NCBI GenBank assembly: GCA_003451645.1
Contig: DMER01000168.1
Span: 15,058 to 20,363, forward strand
Direction of reading: 5' to 3'
Length of the DNA: 5,306 bases
Source of the DNA: Alphaproteobacteria bacterium
GTDB taxonomy: Bacteria > Pseudomonadota > Alphaproteobacteria > Micropepsales > Micropepsaceae
In this document: one piece after another, positions 1-4,921 of the stretch
How positions within the stretch are numbered: the stretch's first letter is position 1
Layout of the letters: each line of letters opens with the position of its first letter
Program-made: the position numbers and the translations under genes
Notes under the pieces: model-generated
Seen by the model: the letters and a program-made list of their open reading frames with translations, nothing else
Told to the model about the DNA's origin: nothing
Database searches by the model: none

Positions 1-12
1 CGCAAGACCACC

Positions 13-31
13 TGCTCAATACGTGCTCAAT
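13..31 (+). repeat. TGCTCAAT direct repeat, 11-bp period
   Basis: Two exact TGCTCAAT copies at 13-20 and 24-31 are spaced by one helical turn, just past the 3' end of the hydrolase gene. The 52 bases before that gene hold no other recognisable feature. The repeat may belong to the control region of a gene to the left of the window. Confidence 0.4.
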
Positions 32-52
32 TGGACCAGCGTTGCTCGGAAT

Positions 53-850
53 TCAAGCCCGGTTTGGATTGGGATAGGCCATGCGCCGCCAGCCTGTCCG
101 CTCCCAGGGGGACCAGAACCCATCAGCCTGCGCCAGCCGGTCGGCGATCACCGCCAAGGCCAGAGGATTATGGCCTAGCCCGCAATGCGCGCCTTCGACC
201 TCCACATTCTCGGCCTGCGCGTGGGGCTTGTTCAGGCATCCCTGCCAGGCGACCACGCCATCCGACCGCGAATAGATCGAGGTGGTGGGAACAGGCGGCG
301 CCACGGCCAGATTGGTGACCATCGGCGGATGCTCCGCGCGATGGCCGGAGGTCAGCTCATAGACGCGCCACGCATGGGTCGAGCGCGGATGGCCCGCAAA
401 GGGGCTGCCCAGTGTGATCACTTGGCGCACCATATGCGGCCGCTGCTTGGCGATCTCACGGGCAAAAATGCCGCCCAGGCTCCAGCCCACAAGGCTCACC
501 TTGCGCCGCGAGCGTGCATAAATGGTGTCGAGCCGGTCGAGCATCCGATCCCACACGCCTGGCCGAAGACCCAGATTGGTCCCCTGCCCCCAGCCTGTCG
601 CCTCATAACCACGACGGCGCAGAAATCCGCGCAAAGGCCGCGTGCTCGCCTCCGGACCGCCCAGTCCTGGCAGGCACATGACTGGGTGCCCATCGCCCTT
701 GGGGCACAGGCGCAAGAACGGCGCCGCCGCGACCATCGCGCCCAGTTCCGCAACCGCCCGGCCCTCTGTGAGCAAATAGCGCAAAGGTGGCGGCTTTAGC
801 GCCTTGGCATCCATCCCAAAAATGCTCTCGTCAAAGTCAATGGCTGCCAT
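53..850 (-). CDS. alpha/beta hydrolase (lipase/esterase-like), cytosolic
   Basis: The 265-residue product shows a complete serine hydrolase triad. The nucleophile elbow G-W-S-L-G-G places the serine at residue 124. The acid is probably D197 in the SRSDGVV segment. The base is probably H222 in the EGAHCGLGHNP segment, with H227 as the alternative. An oxyanion-hole type segment, LPGLGG, lies at about 60-65. There is no signal peptide or membrane segment, so it should act in the cytosol on an ester or acyl substrate that cannot be named. I chose the ATG at 850 because AAAGG lies 8 nt upstream (859-863 on the complement). An in-frame extension back to 904 would add an unconvincing cysteine-rich leader and run through repeats. 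It is divergently oriented to the TIGR03118-family gene and shares its upstream region. The fold and catalytic class are secure; the substrate is unknown. Confidence 0.9.
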   Translation of the reverse strand: MAAIDFDESIFGMDAKALKPPPLRYLLTEGRAVAELGAMVAAAPFLRLCPKGDGHPVMCLPGLGGPEASTRPLRGFLRRRGYEATGWGQGTNLGLRPGVWDRMLDRLDTIYARSRRKVSLVGWSLGGIFAREIAKQRPHMVRQVITLGSPFAGHPRSTHAWRVYELTSGHRAEHPPMVTNLAVAPPVPTTSIYSRSDGVVAWQGCLNKPHAQAENVEVEGAHCGLGHNPLALAVIADRLAQADGFWSPWERTGWRRMAYPNPNRA

Positions 851-865
851 GGTTAATGCCTTTGT

Positions 866-888
866 GCATAAAAGACTGCATAAAGACT
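866..888. repeat. near-tandem 12/11-bp duplication upstream of the hydrolase gene
   Basis: GCATAAAAGACT is followed directly by GCATAAAGACT, differing only by one A in the homopolymer. The pair ends 15 bp before the hydrolase start codon, so it lies in the promoter-proximal or leader region of that gene. It may be a duplicated binding site or simple slippage. Confidence 0.7.
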
Positions 889-983
889 GGGGGCTTATTT
901 GCATCCCTGCAACAACAATCGTTGCTGCAGCGCAACACCGTGACGGCCGGCGTCACAATCGGCCGGCGCGACAAATGCCTTGT

Positions 984-1013
984 TCGTGCAAGTGCGTCGC
1001 AATATCGTGCAAG
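984..1013 (+). repeat. TCGTGCAAG direct repeats, 21-bp period
   Basis: Two exact 9-bp copies, at 984-992 and 1005-1013, are spaced by 21 bp, or two helical turns. They lie just upstream of the ribosome site of the secreted TIGR03118-family gene. The position and phase suit an operator for that gene, but no known motif is matched. Confidence 0.55.
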
Positions 1014-1030
1014 AAACACGGAGTAGTTCC

Positions 1031-2272
1031 ATGCCCCTTTCCCACTTGGCCGCGCTTGTTACGATCCTCCTATTCGCGATCTGTGCGATTACCCCGGCTC
1101 AGGCCAAATCTGAAAAGAACCGCTACATCCAGACCAACCTCGTCGCGACACGGGCGGCCGATAAGGCGGAATTCAAGACCGACCCGCGCCTCGTCAACGC
1201 CTGGGGCATCGCGATCCGGCCCGCCGGGCTGGGCGGGCATTTCTGGGTCACCGCCAAGGACAAGAGCTTTGAGTATGTGGGCGACGTGACAGCGAGCCCA
1301 GACCCGATCCTGCGCCGGCTTCACACCGACGCGCTGGAGACGATCACCTTGCCCGTCGGCGGACCGGAAAACTTTGCGACCGGCACGGTTTTTTCTGGCA
1401 GCAAGACCGCCTTCTCCATCACGCAAAAGGTCAAAGGGGCCGCCAGCATTACAGCGCCTGCAAAATTCCTCTTCGCCAGCGATGGCGGCATCATCTCCGC
1501 CTGGACCGAGAGGAAGCGCGCGGATGGCGGCTTTGACTGGCCCGATCATGCGGTCCCCGTCATCGATGAGTCCGCGCGTGGTGCTCAGTTCTTGGGCCTT
1601 GCCATCAATGCTGCCTATGATCGTCTGTATGCGGCGGATTTCGGCCGGGAGCCCGGCATTCGTGTCTATGGCCCGGACTTCAAGCCGCTGCCCATCGTAT
1701 TCGATATGCCTTATGACACCAACCGCAATGGCCGGGTGGATGCGGGCGAGCTTGCGCCCTTCAATGTCCAGGCCCTGACGATGCCAGACGGCCGCAACCA
1801 CATTTTTGTCGCCTATGCCCAAACGCAACCCTGCCCGCCAGAGGCGATTGCCAAGAAATCTTGCGCCAAGGGGGAGATTTGGCCGGGTGAGGAAGACATT
1901 TCCAAGCCGGGACAAGGCGCCCTCGTGGAATTTACCGAGGATGGCCGCCTGTTTATGGTTTGGCCGGATGCGGGCAAACTCTCGGCGCCCTGGGGTCTGG
2001 CCAGCGCACCGAAGAATTTTGGCGCACTGTCGGGACACTTGCTTGTCTCGAATTTCGGCGATGGCACGATAGCGGCCTTTGATCTGAAGGGTCACCCTCA
2101 TTTTACGGATTATGTCCGCGGCACGGATGGCAAGCCGGTCAAGATCGACAAGATTTGGGGCCTGCAATTTGGCAATGGCGCCAGCCTGGGCGACACCAAT
2201 GCGCTCTACTTCGCGGCCGGGCCCGATGATGAGACGCACGGCCTTTTCGGCAGTTTGCGGCCAGCACCCTAA
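1031..2272 (+). CDS. secreted TIGR03118-family protein with EF-hand-like loop
   Basis: The 413-residue product begins with a clear Sec signal peptide: a hydrophobic core at about 6-20 and a likely cut after A-Q-A at residue 25. It should therefore be exported to the periplasm or beyond. Family membership rests on the N-terminal QTNLV and DPRLVNAWGIA segments (34-61), the APFNVQ segment (242-247), and the C-terminal run with APWGLA, NFGDGTIAAFD, IWGLQFGNG and HGLFGSL (319-409). This family looks like a repeat-built propeller of unknown biochemical role. Two unusual inserts stand out: a canonical 12-residue EF-hand loop at 229-240 (D1, N3, N5, G6, D9, E12) and a C-x9-C segment (C268, C278). The ATG at 1031 is chosen because CGGAG ends 7 nt upstream and the signal peptide starts there. 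The family call is strong; the function is unknown. Confidence 0.88.
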   Translation: MPLSHLAALVTILLFAICAITPAQAKSEKNRYIQTNLVATRAADKAEFKTDPRLVNAWGIAIRPAGLGGHFWVTAKDKSFEYVGDVTASPDPILRRLHTDALETITLPVGGPENFATGTVFSGSKTAFSITQKVKGAASITAPAKFLFASDGGIISAWTERKRADGGFDWPDHAVPVIDESARGAQFLGLAINAAYDRLYAADFGREPGIRVYGPDFKPLPIVFDMPYDTNRNGRVDAGELAPFNVQALTMPDGRNHIFVAYAQTQPCPPEAIAKKSCAKGEIWPGEEDISKPGQGALVEFTEDGRLFMVWPDAGKLSAPWGLASAPKNFGALSGHLLVSNFGDGTIAAFDLKGHPHFTDYVRGTDGKPVKIDKIWGLQFGNGASLGDTNALYFAAGPDDETHGLFGSLRPAP

Positions 2273-2350
2273 CCCTTTGGCAACCGTGTGCCTTGGGGGC
2301 CCCTTAACCCGGTTCGCATAACATTGGCGCACCCAACAGGGAGCGCGCTG

Positions 2351-2632
2351 ATGATCCGGCTTTGTGTAATTGCCTTTCTGCTGATGTCGATTGGGACAGC
2401 CTGGTTCGGCTCGTCGGCCGCCATCTTGTTCTTCTTGCCGTCCTATGTCGCGGCGATGGACGAGGCGGGCATCGACACCTCATCTTGCAAGACCAATACC
2501 ATGCAGGTGATCCGCGATCCGCAAGGCACCACGAGCAAGTGCATGGAAGGCGTCTTCAAGGACGTGGCGCGCAGGATGGAAACACCAGAACAGTTTGACC
2601 GCCCTTACGAAAACGACTTGTCAGTAGAATAG
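2351..2632 (+). CDS. small membrane-anchored or exported protein, unrecognised
   Basis: I do not recognise this 93-residue protein. Its first 30 or so residues are strongly hydrophobic, with one early arginine, so it is either a single N-terminal membrane anchor or a signal peptide. The remainder is a soluble, charged tail with two cysteines, C46 and C64. These could form a disulfide if the tail lies in the periplasm. The ATG at 2351 is preferred over upstream starts because AGGGAG (2338-2343) lies 7 nt before it and the hydrophobic segment begins at once. It starts 78 bp after the TIGR03118-family gene on the same strand with no evident terminator between them, so the two may be cotranscribed. 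Coding is supported by the ribosome site and protein architecture rather than by homology. Confidence 0.7.
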   Translation: MIRLCVIAFLLMSIGTAWFGSSAAILFFLPSYVAAMDEAGIDTSSCKTNTMQVIRDPQGTTSKCMEGVFKDVARRMETPEQFDRPYENDLSVE

Positions 2633-2665
2633 CCCCGCACCTTGCTGCAGCGCTACAACGGGTTT

Positions 2666-2682
2666 ACTTTCAAGAAGAAAGT
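2666..2682. promoter_or_regulatory. candidate VapB autoregulatory operator (inverted repeat)
   Basis: ACTTTC-AAGAA-GAAAGT is a perfect 6-bp inverted repeat with a 5-bp spacer, ending 19 bp before the antitoxin start codon. Antitoxins with AbrB-type DNA-binding domains commonly repress their own operon from such palindromes, so the location fits. No strong promoter hexamers are visible around it; TTGCTG at 2642 is only a weak -35 candidate. Confidence 0.45.
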
Positions 2683-2701
2683 TCGACCTTCGGAGCGCAT
2701 C

Positions 2702-2953
2702 ATGGCATCGACCGTCACCGCCAAGGGGCAAGTGACCATCCCCAAGGCTATTCGCGACAAGCTGAAACTGAAACCGGGCTCAAAGGTTGCCTTCACCGTT
2801 CTCGACACCGGTCTGGTGACTGTCGAGAAGGAGGGCGACAGCGAGCGCCGGATGAAGGCCTACAAGAAGCGCATCGAGAGCATGATTGGCACCGCGACAT
2901 CCGGCATGACGACCGAGGAAATCATGCTACTCACCCGGGGCCGGAAGATTTGA
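2702..2953 (+). CDS. vapB: VapB-type antitoxin, AbrB/MazE/SpoVT DNA-binding fold
   Basis: The 83-residue product opens with a swapped-hairpin AbrB domain at about 3-45. It shows the hallmark TAKGQVTIPKAIRDKLKLKPG pattern split over residues 6-26, followed by the SKVAFTV strand. The C-terminal part (about 48-83) is charged and helical and ends in an MTTEEIMLLTRG-type segment. This is typical of the toxin-binding tail in AbrB-type antitoxins paired with VapC. The antitoxin should bind and inhibit the downstream PIN toxin and repress the operon. The ATG at 2702 is chosen because GGAG (2692-2695) sits 6 nt upstream and the domain begins immediately; a longer in-frame reading would run over the palindrome. 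It overlaps the toxin gene by four bases. Family assignment is strong; which toxin subfamily it controls comes from gene order. Confidence 0.92.
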   Translation: MASTVTAKGQVTIPKAIRDKLKLKPGSKVAFTVLDTGLVTVEKEGDSERRMKAYKKRIESMIGTATSGMTTEEIMLLTRGRKI

Positions 2954-3354
2954 GCGGCGCATTTCTGGACAGCAATGTCATTCTTGACATCGTGACGGGC
3001 AATCCCGATTGGGCGGAGTGGTCGTCGAGCCAAACAGTCCTGGCGGGCGCGCGAGGACCTGTTTGGGTGAATAGCATCGTCTACGCAGAGCTTTGTTATG
3101 GCTTCAACCGTATCGAAGAGACTGATGACGCTTTGCACCGCGTGGGCGCTGTACTGATAGACACGCCTAGGTCCGCATTGTTCGATGCCGCTAAGGCCTA
3201 CATGGAATACCGGCGCCGTGGAGGCCCCAAGACCTCGATATTGCCCGACTTCTTCATCGGCGCCCATGCCTTAGCGTTGGGCGCCCGTCTGATTACGCGT
3301 GACCCCAAGGGCTTCCGCGCCGCCTTCCCCGGTCTTGAGATCGAGGCACCCTAA
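2950..3354 (+). CDS. vapC: VapC-type toxin, PIN-domain ribonuclease, TTG start
   Basis: The 134-residue product has normal VapC length and the conserved acidic residues of a PIN nuclease: D7 in FLDSNVILD, E47 in YAELCYGF, D100 in LPDFFIGAHA, and D118 in LITRDPKGF. These bind Mg2+ or Mn2+ for RNA cleavage. VapC toxins of known target cut tRNA or rRNA, but the target here cannot be predicted. The start is TTG at 2950, whose last two bases belong to the antitoxin TGA stop (TTGA overlap). Translation is therefore probably coupled, keeping toxin below antitoxin. The ribosome site is poor: GGAAG at 2943-2947 is only 2 nt away, and a GGGG run lies further upstream. All catalytic positions are intact, so the toxin is expected to be active. 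Confidence 0.93.
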   Translation: MSGAFLDSNVILDIVTGNPDWAEWSSSQTVLAGARGPVWVNSIVYAELCYGFNRIEETDDALHRVGAVLIDTPRSALFDAAKAYMEYRRRGGPKTSILPDFFIGAHALALGARLITRDPKGFRAAFPGLEIEAP

Positions 3355-3360
3355 TCACAA

Positions 3361-3389
3361 GGCGTGCGCGCAAAGCGCAAGCTCACGCC
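3361..3389. terminator. possible hairpin between convergent vapC and oxidase genes
   Basis: GGCGTG (3361-3366) pairs with CACGCC (3384-3389), and inside it GCGC-AAA-GCGC (3368-3378) forms a second stem. The structure sits between two converging gene ends and overlaps the stop codon of the oxidase-like gene. There is no T-tract on either side, so it is not a classic intrinsic terminator. It may stabilise 3' ends or act with Rho. Confidence 0.35.
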
Positions 3390-4027
3390 GCCACCGGAAT
3401 TGGCGCCGCCATTTGGCGCACACCATCGAACATCCCCGAAAAGCAGAAATGCGCGAGCCGCATGCTGCGTACGACGGCCACTTGCGCGTCGGCGGGAAGC
3501 TGCTTCACCTGGCTGATTGCCTGCGCCGTGTGCTGCTCGTCCTCTTGCGTATGGCAGATGAGGAAAGACGCCGCCGCCCGGCCATGCGCGGGCAGCACCG
3601 CGTCGCAAATCTCCTGACCCGCGGCCAGCGACAAACCCTCCATATAAAGGCTGATGCCAAAGAAGGATGCAGGGTGCACCCGTGAGATCAGGTGAAACTG
3701 GCCCTGATGCATCAAATAGGTCGAGGGCAGTTCCTCGAACTCCTCGATCCGCCGCCCCAGCGCGCGCAGATCGTTGATCACTTGCTGTTCGTGGCCTGCT
3801 TCCTCTTTGGCGTGATCGAGGCAACGCCGGAAACTCGCCTCGTGGTCCGTGTCAAAATGTGCGGCGGCAAAGGGGATCAGGCGCGTCGACTGCGCCACGA
3901 AGTAATACATCTGCCCCAGCCAGTTCTCGTAGAACGCCCGCTCCCGCCAAGGCTGCGCCATGCAGAGCTCGCGCCCTTTGGCCATAAATGCGCGATGCTG
4001 ACCCAGGACATCGGTGACCATGCTCAT
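3383..4027 (-). CDS. haem-oxygenase-fold di-iron oxidase-like protein (HDO, iron-containing redox enzyme)
   Basis: The 214-residue, all-helical product carries a ligand set matching haem-oxygenase-like di-iron oxidases such as UndA and CADD. It has E76-x2-H79 in a KEEAGHEQQ helix, E130 in a YMEG helix, and H159-x3-D163-x2-H166 in a HTQEDEQH helix. E34 in the first helix could be a further ligand. HDO enzymes use two irons and O2 for oxidations such as decarboxylation, desaturation or N-oxygenation; the reaction here is not predictable. A plain ferritin-like bundle is the main alternative, given the paired E/D-x2-H motifs, but the extra histidine in HxxxDxxH favours HDO. The ATG at 4027 overlaps the upstream acyltransferase stop as ATGA. 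It is preceded by a strong AAAGGAG (4036-4042 on the complement) at 8 nt. No signal peptide is present, so it acts in the cytosol. Superfamily fairly secure, function open. Confidence 0.8.
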   Translation of the reverse strand: MSMVTDVLGQHRAFMAKGRELCMAQPWRERAFYENWLGQMYYFVAQSTRLIPFAAAHFDTDHEASFRRCLDHAKEEAGHEQQVINDLRALGRRIEEFEELPSTYLMHQGQFHLISRVHPASFFGISLYMEGLSLAAGQEICDAVLPAHGRAAASFLICHTQEDEQHTAQAISQVKQLPADAQVAVVRSMRLAHFCFSGMFDGVRQMAAPIPVAA

Positions 4028-4707
4028 TGGAAAATCTCCTTTACTTGCGTTTTGAGATGCGCGCCGTCGGCCTTCCAGGTCCCCGTCACGGTGTCGAGGA
4101 CCTTGTCGATCTCTCCAAAGGAGAGCTGAGCCAATTCACGGGCGTACCAAACGACCAAATCTGTCATGACGCCTGCTTCCTCGACGCCCGACTTCAAGAC
4201 ATTGGCGCCCAATTGCTTGCTCACATCGTTGACCCGTGCATTGTGCACCATGGTGCCGATGAGGTGATGGAAGCCCGTCTGCTGAAAGTAACGCATCGAC
4301 AAGGCAATCATCGCGGCCTTCGCGTTCACCCCGTGCTCGCTGCGCCGGTAGGCATGCGCCACCGTCAAATAGGAGCCGATCAAGGTGTGCTCAGGGTCAG
4401 GCATTGCCAGCAGTTTCTGATATTCCGCCGCAGGCCACATCCTGAAGTAACTGTCATCGCGTACCCAGGGAGCCCTTAAGTCCTTGATATGAAATAAAAC
4501 ACATCCAACCGGGTGATCTCTATCAAACAATGTCAATATTTGATCCTGCCTTGACCATTGATCGCCACGCACAGTGCGCGGGTCCCAACCATATTTTCGA
4601 TAGGCATCTTGCCAGACCTCCAACCACATGTGGTAGGCGCTCTCAACGCGCGCCTTTTCATTTGATCTGATGACTTTTGGGTTGAATGCTATTGCGCTTA
4701 ACTGCAT
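4024..4707 (-). CDS. GNAT-fold acyltransferase-like protein (autoinducer/N-acyl amino acid synthase style)
   Basis: The 227-residue product has a GNAT-like core. A strand pair lies around ILTLFDRDHPVGCVLF (57-72). A strand with SYLTVAHAYRR (112-122) runs into a pyrophosphate-binding style turn, RRSEHGVN, then a long helix (130-144). A GFHHLIGTMVHNARVNDVSKQLGA segment (split over 145-168) resembles the GNAT strand and helix that close the site and end at a conserved GA. The bulky region between the core strands (about 75-108) recalls enzymes taking acyl-ACP or acyl-CoA donors, but this comparison is structural and weak. The ATG at 4707 is chosen because AGAGAGG (4714-4720 on the complement) lies 6 nt upstream; an upstream TTG at 4773 lacks such a site. 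It is followed by the HDO-like gene with an ATGA overlap. Codons near its 5' end are AT-richer than its neighbours. Donor, acceptor and product are unknown. Confidence 0.65.
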   Translation of the reverse strand: MQLSAIAFNPKVIRSNEKARVESAYHMWLEVWQDAYRKYGWDPRTVRGDQWSRQDQILTLFDRDHPVGCVLFHIKDLRAPWVRDDSYFRMWPAAEYQKLLAMPDPEHTLIGSYLTVAHAYRRSEHGVNAKAAMIALSMRYFQQTGFHHLIGTMVHNARVNDVSKQLGANVLKSGVEEAGVMTDLVVWYARELAQLSFGEIDKVLDTVTGTWKADGAHLKTQVKEIFQ

Positions 4708-4921
4708 GAGGCACCTCTCTAATGCGAAGAGCACTGATAAGGTCTCCCGAAACTGCGCTTGGCGTAAATACAAGAATTGAACATTCTGCGTCGAATACTG
4801 CGTCCGGGAGTTGACATTTGCGTGGTTCAGGTTGCCGGCTCACGACACAATCAATCCCCGTCACCTGCAACCAAGGACACGATCGCTGGCGCTCCGCCTT
4901 GCACCAGGCTAAATTCCCGCC
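4708..4921. promoter_or_regulatory. divergent intergenic region between acyltransferase operon and uvrB
   Basis: This 214-bp gap separates the acyltransferase start from the uvrB start and must contain promoters for both directions (inference). It includes an AGAAT-N5-ATTCT inverted repeat at 4773-4787, upstream of the acyltransferase gene. A separated GGTTGC (4830-4835) and GCAACC (4867-4872) pair lies nearer uvrB. I find no alphaproteobacterial LexA box (GTTC-N7-GTTC), no lux-type box and no complete -35/-10 promoter. No small gene is supported here. Confidence 0.4.

Larger units (their letters stand above)
851..1030. promoter_or_regulatory. divergent promoter region dense in short repeats
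   Basis: This 180-bp gap between two divergent starts must hold both promoters (inference); I see no convincing -35/-10 pair on either strand. It contains several ordered repeats. A near-tandem duplication, GCATAAAAGACT (866-877) then GCATAAAGACT (878-888), sits just upstream of the hydrolase ribosome site. GCAAC/GTTGC/GCAAC alternate at 909-913, 921-925 and 932-936. GTGACG-N5-CGTCAC is an inverted repeat at 940-956. CGGCCGGCG is repeated at 944-952 and 960-968. TCGTGCAAG is repeated at 984-992 and 1005-1013, exactly 21 bp apart. Repeats in helical phase suggest binding of a dimeric or tandem regulator, but no specific regulator is recognised. Confidence 0.5.

Noticed and set aside
185..799. 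A 204-residue plus-strand open frame opposite the hydrolase
   Set aside because: The minus strand encodes a full catalytic triad; this frame is rich in Arg, Ala and His with no domain.
2296..2303. GGGGCCCC palindrome after the secreted gene as a terminator
   Set aside because: It leaves no loop and has no T-tract; it is a short self-complementary run only.
1070..2332. A 420-residue open frame antisense to the secreted TIGR03118-family gene
   Set aside because: It is a GC-driven shadow: no recognisable domain, Arg/Ile/Gly-rich composition, and the opposite strand has a clear family match with signal peptide and ribosome site.
3692..4479. Plus-strand open frames opposite the oxidase and acyltransferase genes
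   Set aside because: They are antisense shadows; the minus strand shows metal-site motifs, good ribosome sites and coupled starts.
4708..4773. Longer acyltransferase starting at TTG 4773
   Set aside because: The ATG at 4707 has AGAGAGG at ideal spacing, while the TTG lacks a ribosome site and its extension has no recognisable role.
4811..4816. Perfect TTGACA -35 hexamer upstream of uvrB
   Set aside because: At 16-18 bp spacing the sequence is GC-rich with no -10-like hexamer, so a promoter cannot be supported.
4708..4921. SOS (LexA) box controlling uvrB
   Set aside because: I looked for GTTC-N7-GTTC, GAAC-N7-GAAC and CTGT-N8-ACAG; only a lone GAAC at 4779 is present, without a correctly spaced partner.
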